A stretch of DNA of 64,000 bases from Pseudomonadota bacterium (GTDB lineage Bacteria > Pseudomonadota > Alphaproteobacteria > Rhizobiales > Xanthobacteraceae), in NCBI GenBank assembly GCA_023404675.1, contig JAEYAW010000003.1:1-64000 (forward strand). The letters run 5' to 3'. This document shows positions 18,362-27,524 of this stretch, in pieces. The stretch's first letter is position 1, and each line of letters starts with the position of its first letter. The notes beneath the pieces are model-generated. The model ran no database searches, had not been told where the DNA came from, and worked only from the letters and a program-made list of their open reading frames with translations. A program made the position numbers and the translations under genes.

Positions 18362-19243
18362 ATGTCCAGTTCCTCTCCCCGCCTTCTCGTCACCGCCGCA
18401 AGCGGCCAGCTTGGCCGTCTCACCGTCGAAGCCCTGCTCAGGGCCGTTCCGGCGGCGCAGATCGTCGCCACCGCGCGCGATCCCGGCCGCCTGGCCGATG
18501 TTGCGGCGAAGGGCGTCATCGTTCGCGCCGCGGACTACGAGAAGTCCGACACCCTCGATGCGGCCTTTGCCGGCGTCGATCGCGTGCTGCTGATCTCGTC
18601 GAGCGCCATCGGCCAGCGCGTGCCGCAGCATCGCAATGCCATCGAGGCGGCGAAGCGCGCGGGCGTGAAGCTGATCGCCTACACCAGCGTCCTGCATGCG
18701 GATAAGTCGACGCTGGGCCTTGCCGAGGAGCACCGCCAGACCGAGGCCCTGCTGAAGGCGTCCGGCGTGCCGTTCGCGCTGCTGCGCAACGGCTGGTATG
18801 CGGAGAACTACGCGGCCTCGATTCCCTCGGCCTTGCAGTTCAACGCGGTGTTCGGGAGCGCCGGAAACGGCAAGCTCTCGCTGGCGGCGCGTGGCGACTA
18901 CGCAGAGGCCGCCGCCGCCGTCCTCGCTTCGGCCGACGATCAGGCCGGGCAGGTGTATGAACTGGCGGGCGACACCGCCATCACGCTTGCGGACTTCGCG
19001 GCCGAACTTGCGAAGCAGACCGGCAAGCCGATCACCTATCAGGACATGCCGGAGGCCGCTTACAAGGCAGCGCTGGTCGGTGCCGGCCTGCCTGAAGGGC
19101 TCGCGACCTTGCTGTCCGACTCCGACGCGCAGGCGGCGAAGGGCGCGCTGTTCGACGACAGCGGCACGCTCGGCAAGCTGATCGGCCATCCGACGACGCC
19201 GATTGCGAAGGTGATCGCGGCGGCGCTGGCTGCGAACGCGTAG
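18362..19243 (+). CDS. NmrA-like NAD(P)H:quinone oxidoreductase (QorB/YtfG type)
   Basis: A 293-residue single-domain Rossmann protein. The dinucleotide-binding motif is TAASGQLGRLTVEALL, an atypical-SDR glycine-rich loop. The segment HRNAIEAAKRAGVKLIAYTS is typical of NmrA/QorB-type enzymes, as is FALLRNGWYAENY. These reduce small quinones with NADPH or act as redox sensors in the cytoplasm. CGGAGT at 18348-18353 gives the ribosome site for the ATG at 18362; a TTG nine bases earlier is less likely. It is divergent from an HxlR regulator and shares a probable operator with it. Confidence 0.85.
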   Translation: MSSSSPRLLVTAASGQLGRLTVEALLRAVPAAQIVATARDPGRLADVAAKGVIVRAADYEKSDTLDAAFAGVDRVLLISSSAIGQRVPQHRNAIEAAKRAGVKLIAYTSVLHADKSTLGLAEEHRQTEALLKASGVPFALLRNGWYAENYAASIPSALQFNAVFGSAGNGKLSLAARGDYAEAAAAVLASADDQAGQVYELAGDTAITLADFAAELAKQTGKPITYQDMPEAAYKAALVGAGLPEGLATLLSDSDAQAAKGALFDDSGTLGKLIGHPTTPIAKVIAAALAANA

Positions 19244-19287
19244 CAATCCGCGATGTGCATGGGCGCGTGCGGCAAAGTCGCGCGCGC

Positions 19288-20160
19288 CTATTTCGTTCTC
19301 GCGCGAAACAGATCCTTCGCGGCGATCAGCCCGCCGCCCGCGATCAGAAGTGCGGCGAGCAGCAGCGTGGATGTCATCGCCGTAAAGCCCGCGAGAATCA
19401 GAAAGCCGGTCGAGAGCAGCGGCGTCGCGTAGGACAGCGCGCCCAGCACGCGGATATCGCCGCGCTTCATGCCGATGTCCCAGACGTAGAACGCCGCGCC
19501 GACCGGTCCGACGCCGAGGCCGATCACCGCCAGCCACGCCAGCGTGCCTTCGGGCCAGACCGTCGTTTCGAGCGTCAGGTGACAGAGCATCGACAGCACG
19601 GCGGTGGCGGCGCAGAATCCGGCGACCGCATCGGTCGGGACGCTGGCGAGGCGGCGCGAGATCACCGAATAGCCAGCCCAGATGAAGGCTGCGACGAAGG
19701 CGGCCGCAAATCCCGCGGCGTGATCGGGATTGAACGTCCCGAGGCGGCCAGCGAACAGCACGATCGTTCCGGTCAGCCCGAGCAGCGCGCCGACGATATG
19801 GTGCGGCGCCAGCCGCTCGCCCGGCAGCAGGGCGGAGAACAGCACGATGAGCAGCGGCCAGAGATAGTTCAGCAGGCCGGCTTCGGCGGGCGGCGCGAGC
19901 CGCAGCGCGATGAAGTACAGCGCGTGATAGCCGAACAGACCGCCGACGCCGACCGCCCAGGCGATCCATGGCAGCCGCAGCGAGGCTGGCACCTTGCCGC
20001 GCAGCAGCCAGCTCAGCGGGCCGACCAGCGCGCCGATTGCAAATGTCATGGCCGCGAGCTGGAATGGCGGCACGCGCCCGGTCGCCACCGTCATCACCGA
20101 CAGCAGCGACCACATGAGAATCGCGGTGAGGCCGGTCAGCGTTGCGGTGTGGGAGGTCAT
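19288..20160 (-). CDS. DMT-superfamily (EamA) exporter, YddG-like
   Basis: A 290-residue protein with ten predicted membrane helices in two EamA halves. The pattern LTAILMWSLLSVMTVATG at the N-terminus and NYLWPLLIVLFSALLPGERL in the first repeat resemble the aromatic amino-acid exporter YddG and other YddG-like carriers. It would expel amino acids or related metabolites across the inner membrane. The start is taken at the ATG at 20160; a GTG six bases earlier is possible. It converges on the quinone-oxidoreductase-like gene and is 53 bases downstream of phaB on the same strand. Confidence 0.82.
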   Translation of the reverse strand: MTSHTATLTGLTAILMWSLLSVMTVATGRVPPFQLAAMTFAIGALVGPLSWLLRGKVPASLRLPWIAWAVGVGGLFGYHALYFIALRLAPPAEAGLLNYLWPLLIVLFSALLPGERLAPHHIVGALLGLTGTIVLFAGRLGTFNPDHAAGFAAAFVAAFIWAGYSVISRRLASVPTDAVAGFCAATAVLSMLCHLTLETTVWPEGTLAWLAVIGLGVGPVGAAFYVWDIGMKRGDIRVLGALSYATPLLSTGFLILAGFTAMTSTLLLAALLIAGGGLIAAKDLFRARTK

Positions 20161-20212
20161 CGCCACGGTGATGCCGCAGCGCGTGATTGTCTGTCAAACG
20201 TCGCGCGACGAA

Positions 20213-20938
20213 TCAGGTCATGTACTGGCCGCCATTGATGGTCATGGTCGAGCCGGAAACAAATCCGGCATCGTCGGCGGCGAGGAACAGCACGGCGCGC
20301 GCGATCTCCTCCGGCTCGCCGAGCCGGTTCATCGGGATCTGCGGCAGCACGGATTTTTCCAGAACCTCCTTCGGCACGACCTGCACCATTTCGGTGTTGA
20401 CGTAGCCGGGGCAGATCGCATTGACGGTGATGCCGCTGCGCGCGGTTTCCAGCGCCAGCGCCTTGGTGAAGCCGAGGTCGCCCGCCTTCGCGGCCGAATA
20501 ATTCACCTGCCCGAACTGGCCCTTCTGCCCGTTGATCGAGGAGATGTTGATGATGCGCCCGAACTTGCGCGCGCGCATGCCCTCGATGACGTGGCGCGTC
20601 ATGTTGAACAGCGAACCGAGGTTGGTGTTGATGACGGAGGTCCATTGCTCCAGCGTCATCTTGTGCAGGGCATTGTCCTTGGTGATGCCCGCATTGTTCA
20701 CGAGCACGTCCACCGGACCGAGATCGGCCTCAACTTTCTTGAGGCCTTCGCCGCAGGCTTCGAACGATGCGACGTCCCATTTGTAGACGGGGATTCCAGT
20801 CTCGCCGTGGAAACGCGAAGCGGCTTCGTCGTTACCGGCATACGTCGCCGCCACCTTATAACCCGCGGCCTGCAGTGCCTTGCTGATCGCACCGCCAATT
20901 CCGCGTGTTCCCCCCGTCACCACCGCAACCCGAGCCAT
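20213..20938 (-). CDS. phaB: Acetoacetyl-CoA reductase (NADPH-dependent SDR)
   Basis: It reduces acetoacetyl-CoA to (R)-3-hydroxybutyryl-CoA, the second step of polyhydroxybutyrate synthesis. The SDR features are complete: VVTGGTRGIGGAIS, VLVNNAGITKD, catalytic Ser in ISSINGQKGQFGQ, and YSAAK. The segments SINGQKGQFGQVNYS and MTINGGQYMT are the ones that separate PhaB from generic FabG proteins. At 241 residues it has the family length. The start MARVAVVTGG at 20938 is preferred over the long open frame upstream. It follows phaA after a 128-base gap that holds a palindromic repeat element. Confidence 0.93.
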   Translation of the reverse strand: MARVAVVTGGTRGIGGAISKALQAAGYKVAATYAGNDEAASRFHGETGIPVYKWDVASFEACGEGLKKVEADLGPVDVLVNNAGITKDNALHKMTLEQWTSVINTNLGSLFNMTRHVIEGMRARKFGRIINISSINGQKGQFGQVNYSAAKAGDLGFTKALALETARSGITVNAICPGYVNTEMVQVVPKEVLEKSVLPQIPMNRLGEPEEIARAVLFLAADDAGFVSGSTMTINGGQYMT

Positions 20939-21000
20939 CGTTTGCCTCACAGTGTTTGCAAATCGAGTTATCCAAACGCGTGGTGGTTCGGCAATAGAAA

Positions 21001-21023
21001 ATGCCCGGCACAAGGCCGGGCAT
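21001..21023. repeat. Palindromic GCCCGGC repeat, copy 1 (phaA-phaB intergenic)
   Basis: ATGCCCGGC, loop ACAAG, GCCGGGCAT: a nine-base perfect inverted repeat. The same 22-base core recurs at 31522-31543. Here it could also act as an attenuator between phaA and phaB. Confidence 0.7.
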
Positions 21024-21066
21024 TGCGAAGATTCGATTGTGCGTTGCGATGAAAGTTTGATCGCGA

Positions 21067-22245
21067 TCAATTGCGCTCGATGCACATGGCGATACCCATG
21101 CCGCCACCGATACACAATGTCGCAAGGCCCTTCTTCGAATCGCGCTTCTGCATTTCGTGCAGCAGCGTGACGAGCACGCGCGCGCCCGATGCGCCGATCG
21201 GATGACCGATCGCAATCGCACCGCCATTGACGTTCACCTTGGCCGGATCCCAGCCGAGATCCTTGTTCACGGCGCAGGCCTGAGCCGCGAAGGCCTCGTT
21301 GGCTTCGATCAGATCCAGATCGTCGATCTTCCAGCCCGCCTTCTTGAGTGCAGTGCGGGAGGCCGGGATCGGCCCAGTGCCCATGATGGCCGGATCGACG
21401 CCCGCCTGCCCCCATGACGCGATGCGGGCGATCGGGGTCAGGCCTTCTTTCGCAGCCTGGCTGGCGCGCATCAGCAGCACGGCGGCGGCGCCGTCGTTGA
21501 TGCCCGACGCGTTGCCCGCCGTGACGCTGCCGTCCTTGGCGAAGGCCGGACGCAGCTTGGTCATCGCCTCGATCGTCGCCCCGTGACGCGGATACTCGTC
21601 GGTGTCGACGACCACATCACCCTTGCGCGACGCGATCGTGACCGGGACGATCTCGTCCTTGAACTTGCCGGCCTTCTGCGCCGCTTCCGCCTTCTGCTGC
21701 GAGCCGACCGCGAACTCGTCCTGCTGCTGGCGGGTGATCTGATACTGCTTGGCGACGTTCTCGGCGGTGTTGCCCATGTGGTAGCCGTTGAAGGCGTCCC
21801 ACAGGCCGTCCTTGATCATCGTGTCGATGAACTCGACATTGCCCATCTTCACGCCGCCGCGCAGATACTGGGCGTGAGGCGCCATGCTCATGGATTCCTG
21901 GCCGCCCGCGACGACGATGTCCGAGTCGCCGTTCACGAGGGCCTGATAGCCGAGCGCAACAGAGCGCAGGCCCGAGCCACAGAGCTGGTTGACGATCCAG
22001 GCCGGGCTTTCGACCGGAATGCCGGACTTGATCGACGCCTGCCGTGCGGGGTTTTGTCCCTGGGCTGCGGTGAGGATCTGGCCCAGAATGACCTCAGACA
22101 CGCGGGCCGGATCGACGCCGGCGCGCTCAAGCGCGCCCTTGATGGCGATTGCGCCGAGTTCGTGCGCGGGGGTGGTGGCGAATGCGCCGTTGAAGCTACC
22201 CACCGGGGTGCGGGCAGCACTGACGATGACGACATCGTCGGACAT
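21067..22245 (-). CDS. phaA: Acetyl-CoA acetyltransferase (beta-ketothiolase)
   Basis: It condenses two acetyl-CoA into acetoacetyl-CoA for polyhydroxybutyrate synthesis. The nucleophile Cys is in NQLCGSGLRSVALGYQ, and the other two active-site elements are GGAIAIGHPIGASGARV (His) and TLCIGGGMGIAM (Cys). At 392 residues it is a standard biosynthetic thiolase. Of two ATGs, 22245 leaves a proper spacer to AGGAG at 22253-22257 and is preferred over 22251. phaB lies downstream on the same strand and the PHA regulator phaR is divergent. Confidence 0.95.
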   Translation of the reverse strand: MSDDVVIVSAARTPVGSFNGAFATTPAHELGAIAIKGALERAGVDPARVSEVILGQILTAAQGQNPARQASIKSGIPVESPAWIVNQLCGSGLRSVALGYQALVNGDSDIVVAGGQESMSMAPHAQYLRGGVKMGNVEFIDTMIKDGLWDAFNGYHMGNTAENVAKQYQITRQQQDEFAVGSQQKAEAAQKAGKFKDEIVPVTIASRKGDVVVDTDEYPRHGATIEAMTKLRPAFAKDGSVTAGNASGINDGAAAVLLMRASQAAKEGLTPIARIASWGQAGVDPAIMGTGPIPASRTALKKAGWKIDDLDLIEANEAFAAQACAVNKDLGWDPAKVNVNGGAIAIGHPIGASGARVLVTLLHEMQKRDSKKGLATLCIGGGMGIAMCIERN

Positions 22246-22474
22246 GGACATCTCCTAGTCTTGATGAAACAGACAAAGCGCCGGGCGGGAGGCGCGCGGC
22301 GCTGCAACGTGGCGCCATCCTGTTGGGACCGCCTGAGGCTGTCAACCGCACAATCGCCAGGCAAAGACTGCCTGCGCCTCATGCTGCGGCCGTCCGTATT
22401 GCACAAAACGGTAGCCGTCGGCGGCTGAAAGTGCTTTGCTTGCCAAGACTTGCTGCGCACAAAGGGTGGAAGCA

Positions 22475-23074
22475 ATGGCCAAGAACGAGCAACCGACGAC
22501 AATCAAAAAATACGCCAACCGTCGGCTCTACAACACGGGTACGAGCACGTATGTCACGCTGGAAGACCTGGCCGCCATGGTGAAGGACGGCGAGGATTTT
22601 CAGGTTTTTGACGCCAAGACGGGAGACGACATCACGCGCCAGGTGCTGGCGCAGATCATCTTCGAGCAGGAGAACAAGGCGGGCCAGAACCTGCTGCCGA
22701 CCACTTTCCTGCGCCAGCTGATCCGGTTCTACGGCGACAGCATGCAGATGGTCGTGCCGCGCTATCTTGAACAGTCGATCGATACGCTGACGCGGGAGCA
22801 GGAGAAATTCCGCCAGCAGCTCACGACCGCTTTCGGAATGGGGCCTTTCGCGCCGCTCGAAGAGCACGTACGGCGGAACATGGAGCTATTCGAGAACACG
22901 TTCTCGATGTTCAAGCCGTTCGTTCCGCAGCGCAAGGATGCGCCGGCTGGCGACGAGGCGAAGGCCGCTGCCGCCACCGGAGCGGAAAATATCGACGATC
23001 TGCGCAAGCAGATGAAGGACATGCAGGAGCGCCTTGAGCGCCTCTCGCAGGAGCCGGAAAAAGACAAGACCTGA
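22475..23074 (+). CDS. phaR: Polyhydroxyalkanoate synthesis repressor
   Basis: PhaR represses phasin genes and its own gene and is released when it binds nascent PHA granules. The N-terminal DNA/PHA-binding domain is clear: TIKKYANRRLYNTGTSTYV followed by TLEDLAAMVKDGEDFQVFDA and DDITRQVLAQIIFEQE. A second conserved helical block, FLRQLIRFYGDSMQ, follows. The last 60 residues are charged and probably coiled coil (DDLRKQMKDMQERLERL). The protein is 199 residues long; AAAGGGTGGAAG precedes the ATG at 22475. It is divergent from phaA-phaB. Confidence 0.95.
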   Translation: MAKNEQPTTIKKYANRRLYNTGTSTYVTLEDLAAMVKDGEDFQVFDAKTGDDITRQVLAQIIFEQENKAGQNLLPTTFLRQLIRFYGDSMQMVVPRYLEQSIDTLTREQEKFRQQLTTAFGMGPFAPLEEHVRRNMELFENTFSMFKPFVPQRKDAPAGDEAKAAAATGAENIDDLRKQMKDMQERLERLSQEPEKDKT

Positions 23075-23195
23075 GGCGACGTCGGGCAGGGCGATGCGGG
23101 CGATGTCCCGCATCGCGGGCCACGACGGTGAGTCGGGGAATGTTCGGGCGTCGAAGTGCTTTATGCGCTTCGGCCGGGATTTGCCTTTGCAAGGT

Positions 23196-24989
23196 TTACA
23201 CGGCGAGCACGCGTTTGTTTTGCTGCCCTGCAGTTTCCCATGGCTCTGTACGCCATGAACGTTCCAGAGACGCAAGGCCGGTCAGGCGACCCTGAATGAA
23301 GTCGCAGCCCCAGCCGCGCAGCAGCGCGGCCGAGCTCTCGTCCTGAACCCATTCGGCGACGGTGAGGATACCGAGCCGTCGTGCGAGGTCGATCAGGGTC
23401 TGTACGAAGGCCTGATCGTCCGGCGAGTTCATGATGTTCTGGACGAATGCGCCGTCGATCTTCACGATATCGACGCCAAGCTTGCGAAGATTGCGGAACG
23501 AGGTGAAGCCTGCGCCGAAATCGTCGATCGCGATGCGGCAGCCGAGAGCTTTCAGCCGCGCCACCAGATCGCGCACCTTGTCGAGGTCCTGAATGGCGAC
23601 CGTCTCGGTGATCTCGACGATCAGCCGTTGGGCGACATCCGGACAACTGCTCAGCATCGTTTCGACGGTGGTCCACCAGTCCGAATCGAGGGTCGTGTCC
23701 GGCGAGATGTTGAGGCTGAGCTGGATGCCGGGCGAAGCCCTCAGTTCGCTGACGACGAGATGAAACACTCTGTGGTCGACGAGCCGGATCAGGCCCAGTC
23801 TTTCGGCGACCGGCACGATATCCGGCGCAAGGGCAAGACGGCCATCGTTTTGCTTCATCCGGACGAGGCACTCGTAGAATCTCACCTTGCCCGTGCTCGC
23901 CTCCACGACCGGCTCAAAGGCGATGGTGAGCCGGCGTTCGTTGAGGGCGGCAACGATTTCCTCGGTCACCCGGATGTTGGCGCGTCGCTGCGCGTCGCGT
24001 TCTTCATCCGGGCTCCAGACATACAGGCTCCCGGCGTGGCGATCCTTGGCGATCTGCAAAGCTTCCTGCGTGCGGTTCAGAATGTCGTCCAGCGTCCGGG
24101 CAAAACGGGGGACGGCAAGGCCGCCGATGGAGACGGTCGCGGATACCGGTCCCGAGGCGGTGAGGACGACATCGTCGCGGATCGCCGCGAGAAAACGCTC
24201 CGCTGCGACCCTCATTTCTCCAGGGGAGCAATTGCGCAGGATCAGCCCGAACTTGTTGCCGGAGAAGCGGCCCAGCGTGTCCCCGCCGCGCAGCCGCGCC
24301 TGGATCCGGTGGGCCACCTTGCGGATCAACTCGTCGGCAATCGCAAAGCCGAACGCATCGTTGACGCGCGCCAGATGGTCGATGCCGAAGATCAGGAATG
24401 CGAAACTCGAACGGAAGCGCAGAGCTTCTTCCAGCGTCTGCCCCAGCGCGGCGAGCAGTTGGGCGCGATTCAATTCACCGGTGAGCGGGTCGCGCTCGGC
24501 CAGTCGAAGCAGCGCCTCCTCGCGCGCGCGCCGTTCGTTGATGACCCGGACAGCGCCGCGGATGCTGGCGGGCTTTCCGTCCGGGCCATTGATGCAAAGT
24601 CCGCTCTCCTCGATCCAGAGCGGGGTCCCTGCGGCCGCGTGGAGGCCGTATTCGATGCGGTAGCAGCCGTCGTCTGCGGAGCCGCAGGCGCTCGCGATGG
24701 ATTTCAGGCGTTCTCCGAGCGAGTGCCCGATCAACCGCGAAAACTCGTACCCGGTCTTGAGCGATGCCGGAGCGACGTCATGCAGAACCTGCGAGACATT
24801 GCTGCTCCAGGCCTGGGTGTCGCTAGCCACGTCCCATACGAAAGACGCCTGCGCGATGTCGCGTTGGATCGCAGCGATTTCGCTGTCGGCGAGCCGTGAA
24901 GCGGGGAGACTGGCGGAGAGGGACGGTGAGAGGCCGGGCGCGCTGTGGAACTCCGCGGCCGTTTCATTCTGGCACGGGGCCTGAGACAT
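23196..24989 (-). CDS. PAS-GGDEF-EAL protein with degenerate GGDEF
   Basis: About 597 residues. An N-terminal PAS-like domain (SFVWDVASDTQAW, RIEYGLHAAAGTPLW) precedes GGDEF and EAL domains. The GGDEF site reads FSGNKFGLI, so the diguanylate cyclase signature is lost and synthesis of c-di-GMP is unlikely. The EAL part keeps key elements: YECLVR for EALLR, LNISPD, IVEITET, IDDFGAGFTSF and VKIDGAF. Later, the AEGVE segment reads AEWVQ. Phosphodiesterase activity is therefore possible but not certain. The GGDEF domain may instead bind GTP or be a regulatory platform. No membrane helix is seen. I chose ATG 24989; a GTG at 25019 would add ten residues. Confidence 0.87.
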   Translation of the reverse strand: MSQAPCQNETAAEFHSAPGLSPSLSASLPASRLADSEIAAIQRDIAQASFVWDVASDTQAWSSNVSQVLHDVAPASLKTGYEFSRLIGHSLGERLKSIASACGSADDGCYRIEYGLHAAAGTPLWIEESGLCINGPDGKPASIRGAVRVINERRAREEALLRLAERDPLTGELNRAQLLAALGQTLEEALRFRSSFAFLIFGIDHLARVNDAFGFAIADELIRKVAHRIQARLRGGDTLGRFSGNKFGLILRNCSPGEMRVAAERFLAAIRDDVVLTASGPVSATVSIGGLAVPRFARTLDDILNRTQEALQIAKDRHAGSLYVWSPDEERDAQRRANIRVTEEIVAALNERRLTIAFEPVVEASTGKVRFYECLVRMKQNDGRLALAPDIVPVAERLGLIRLVDHRVFHLVVSELRASPGIQLSLNISPDTTLDSDWWTTVETMLSSCPDVAQRLIVEITETVAIQDLDKVRDLVARLKALGCRIAIDDFGAGFTSFRNLRKLGVDIVKIDGAFVQNIMNSPDDQAFVQTLIDLARRLGILTVAEWVQDESSAALLRGWGCDFIQGRLTGLASLERSWRTEPWETAGQQNKRVLAV

Positions 24990-25161
24990 GCTCGATCCAT
25001 TGCTGGGAATCGGCGGCACTCTAGGGACCGAATGGCTAACAAATTACGAATGGTTTCCCGTAGCGCGGGTCTCTCGCCATCTGGCACGCGCATTGCGATC
25101 CGTACTGAAGCGGTCCCTTTCCTGTTCCGGAACGGGACAGCCGCGAGCAAGTTGGAGTCGT

Positions 25162-25395
25162 ATGGTGTCCCTGCCAGTTGCCGTTTCGAATTCGTCCGAC
25201 CGCCGCCGGCCGGCCGCGCGCGGTGCACGGCCCGATGCAGCCTTCGTCGCGCAACTCATCGCTGCGGCGGGCCGGTATCCGCAGGCACGGCCGCTACGTC
25301 GGGAGAGTCCGGAAGCCGCGTCGTCGAATTATCGGGCGACTGTGCAGGGCATGCGCGAAACCCCGCGTCAGCCGCGCGTTCTGCGGATGGCCTGA
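25162..25395 (+). CDS. Small conserved-looking protein of the FVAQLIAA type
   Basis: A 77-residue protein. Its core AAFVAQLIAAAGRYPQARPLRR followed by a Glu/Ala/Tyr segment (SPEAASSNYRA) recalls a family of short Bradyrhizobiaceae proteins of unknown role. This is from memory and not checked. GGAG four bases upstream of the ATG supports the start. There is no signal or membrane segment. It is divergent from the GGDEF-EAL gene and is easy to miss because it is short. Confidence 0.55.
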   Translation: MVSLPVAVSNSSDRRRPAARGARPDAAFVAQLIAAAGRYPQARPLRRESPEAASSNYRATVQGMRETPRQPRVLRMA

Positions 25396-25447
25396 GACGG
25401 TCTTCGCTTGCGGGCGGAACGGACCTGTCCCGACGACTTGTCCCGAC

Positions 25448-26086
25448 TCAGGGCTTGGGCGCGTCGGGGCTGCGAGGTTCGTCCGGCTTCGGCTGGTTGG
25501 TTTCCCCGGCCTCCGTCGCTGACGGAGTGTCCGAAGGTGCCGGCGTCGGGACCGGAGGGGCAGGCTCCACCGCCGGAACAGTGGGGACCGGAGCCGGAAT
25601 GATGACCGGCTCGACAGGCTGTGCCGATGTCGCCGGGGCAGGCTCGGACGCGGACCCGGCGGGCGCAGGAGACTGGATAGGGGCCGGAACAGGGGCCGGC
25701 GCTGGCTTGCGGGACGCTCCGCCGCGCCGCGCATGAAGGGCGATGCCCGAGACGAAGTCCACGAAGGTCAGCACGCAGAGCAGGAAGAACGTCGAGGTGC
25801 CGAACTGCGGCAGCAGGATGAATTCCGCGAAGGCCGCCGCCATGACGAGAAACGCCAGCAGGTGGTCGGTGAAATATTTCGCGAACGGCCGCGCGCCCTT
25901 GATCACTTCGAGCAGCAGCAGAAGAATCGAGCCGGCGATCAGGATGTCGCCGAGAGTGACATCCCACTGTGCGCCGGACGGCAGAGGCAACGCGAAAAGC
26001 GCCGCCGTGAAGGCGACGCCGGGCATCAGGAAGACGATGATGTTGAAGACGGCGAGCGGAATCAGCAGCAGAGGAAAACCGATCAT
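25448..26086 (-). CDS. Membrane protein with long Pro/Ala-rich C-terminal tail
   Basis: A 212-residue protein. Four hydrophobic segments occupy about residues 3-35, 45-62, 72-92 and 95-113. The remaining 90 residues are Pro, Ala, Glu and Val (for example APAPVPAPIQSPAPAG), without folded-domain character, ending in SPDAPKP. Such tails often project into the periplasm or cytoplasm and interact with other proteins. I do not recognise the family. It is upstream of nothing on its strand for 50 bases and lies between a small orphan gene and rpmF. Confidence 0.65.
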   Translation of the reverse strand: MIGFPLLLIPLAVFNIIVFLMPGVAFTAALFALPLPSGAQWDVTLGDILIAGSILLLLLEVIKGARPFAKYFTDHLLAFLVMAAAFAEFILLPQFGTSTFFLLCVLTFVDFVSGIALHARRGGASRKPAPAPVPAPIQSPAPAGSASEPAPATSAQPVEPVIIPAPVPTVPAVEPAPPVPTPAPSDTPSATEAGETNQPKPDEPRSPDAPKP

Positions 26087-26198
26087 GCGCGTCGGCGCTC
26101 CGTTCCGTGCAGGATTTCGTACAGGAATCGCTTGCTTGCCGTGACGTTCCGGCGCACCGCGACGGCAGCCCTGGATGCGGCGCGAGGCGCCGCGCCCA

Positions 26199-26381
26199 TC
26201 AGGCGTCCTTCTTCTTCAGCACCTGCCGGCCCTTGTACATGCCGGTCTTGAGGTCGAGGTGGTGCGGGCGGCGCAGTTCGCCGGAATCCTTGTCCTCGAC
26301 ATAGGTCGGGGACTTGATCGCGTCGGCGGAACGACGCATGCCACGCCGCGACGGCGAGGTTTTTCTTCTCGGAACGGCCAT
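26199..26381 (-). CDS. rpmF: 50S ribosomal protein L32
   Basis: A complete 60-residue L32. The opening MAVPRRKTSPSRRGMRRS and the later CxxC-less form with LRRPHHLDLKTGMYKGRQVL are typical of alphaproteobacterial L32, which lacks the zinc cysteines. It is a structural protein of the large subunit. It precedes nothing else on its strand closely; mtgA lies upstream of it on the same strand, 198 bases away. Confidence 0.97.
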   Translation of the reverse strand: MAVPRRKTSPSRRGMRRSADAIKSPTYVEDKDSGELRRPHHLDLKTGMYKGRQVLKKKDA

Positions 26382-26579
26382 ATCAAAGTCCTTGCAGATC
26401 GTTGGTCGCAGTCCGGGTCGTTCGCCCGAAGGGCGAGCGCGCTGCGCGCAGCAATGCGAATGAGGTGGCGCTTATAAAGGAGGATGCGCCGCAATGCCAG
26501 AGCCGATTCGTATCGAAGGTGACGACGTTACGTCGCGCGACACGGCGCGCTTGATCACACACCGTTTGTGAATTTTAAT

Positions 26580-27263
26580 TCATTTTTTGTTGGGTTGATC
26601 CGCCCAGCAGGCGGGGCCGTCATAGACCCGCGCGCGCGCCACGTAAATTCCGGCCCTGCGGCGAACGCCGGTGCTGGGCCTGCCGGCATTCCGGACGATC
26701 GGGTTGGGCAGGATGGCGGCCATCAGGGCCGCCTGCTGGGCGGACAATTGTGCCGCCGACCGGCCGAAAGCCGCCTGCGCGCCGGCTTCCGCGCCGAATT
26801 CGCCGTTCGGGCCCCACTCGGCGATGTTCAGATAGATCTCAAGAACCCTTTGTTTCGGCAGGATGAAATCGATCCAGAGCGCCAGGGGCAGCTCCAGCGC
26901 CTTGCGGATGAAGCTGCGGCCCGGCCACAGGAACAGGTTCTTGGCGACCTGCTGGGTGATGGTGGAACCGCCCCGCGAGGGAGCGCCGTCCTGTGCGTCG
27001 TCGATCACCTCCTGCAGCGCGGCCCAGTCGACCCCCTGATGGGTGCAGAACAAGGAATCCTCGGCCACCACGACGGTTCGCGGCAGGATCGCGGCCATCT
27101 CCCCGATATCGCGCCAGGTCCGGGTGACTGGCTGGCCGGTGACCCAGCGGCCGATCATCAAGGTTGAGACCGGGTGTCCGGCCACGTAAAGCGGGGTCAG
27201 GACGTAAGGCAGCGCCAAGACAGCGAGCGCGATTCCGACAACGATCCGTATCAGCCGCCACAT
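26580..27263 (-). CDS. mtgA: Monofunctional biosynthetic peptidoglycan transglycosylase
   Basis: It polymerises lipid II into glycan strands at the outer face of the inner membrane. One N-terminal membrane helix (residues about 5-27) is followed by a GT51 domain. The catalytic Glu is in AEDSLFCTHQGVDW, the second motif is RGGSTITQQVAKNLFLW, and the third is RVLEIYLNIAEWGPN. The family length (227 residues) is normal and there is no transpeptidase domain. It is divergent from ispA with 261 bases between them, and lies downstream of that shared region alone. Confidence 0.94.
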   Translation of the reverse strand: MWRLIRIVVGIALAVLALPYVLTPLYVAGHPVSTLMIGRWVTGQPVTRTWRDIGEMAAILPRTVVVAEDSLFCTHQGVDWAALQEVIDDAQDGAPSRGGSTITQQVAKNLFLWPGRSFIRKALELPLALWIDFILPKQRVLEIYLNIAEWGPNGEFGAEAGAQAAFGRSAAQLSAQQAALMAAILPNPIVRNAGRPSTGVRRRAGIYVARARVYDGPACWADQPNKK

Positions 27264-27524
27264 CGCGTGCGGTCAGGCCATGCCGGCGGGATGGACGGCC
27301 GTGCACCGGCCGAACGGGCGGGCCGTCGCGGCGGTCTGCGACGAATTGACGGCGGACAAGGGCTGGTCCAGAACGGGCCTCCTCAGAAGATTTCCAGAAT
27401 TAGCCAAGAGCCACACCGACCAGTCTCGATCCCGCGCCATACCTCCGACTGTCGCACGACCGCGAGGGCGGAAATCAGACGGTCCGGGCTTGTCGCGCCT
27501 GAATTTTATCGGGAGCTTTCCTGA

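Noticed and set aside
26569..26582. TGAATTTTAATTCA palindrome as an operator
   Set aside because: It overlaps the mtgA stop codon, with no gene reading away from it; more likely part of a transcript end.
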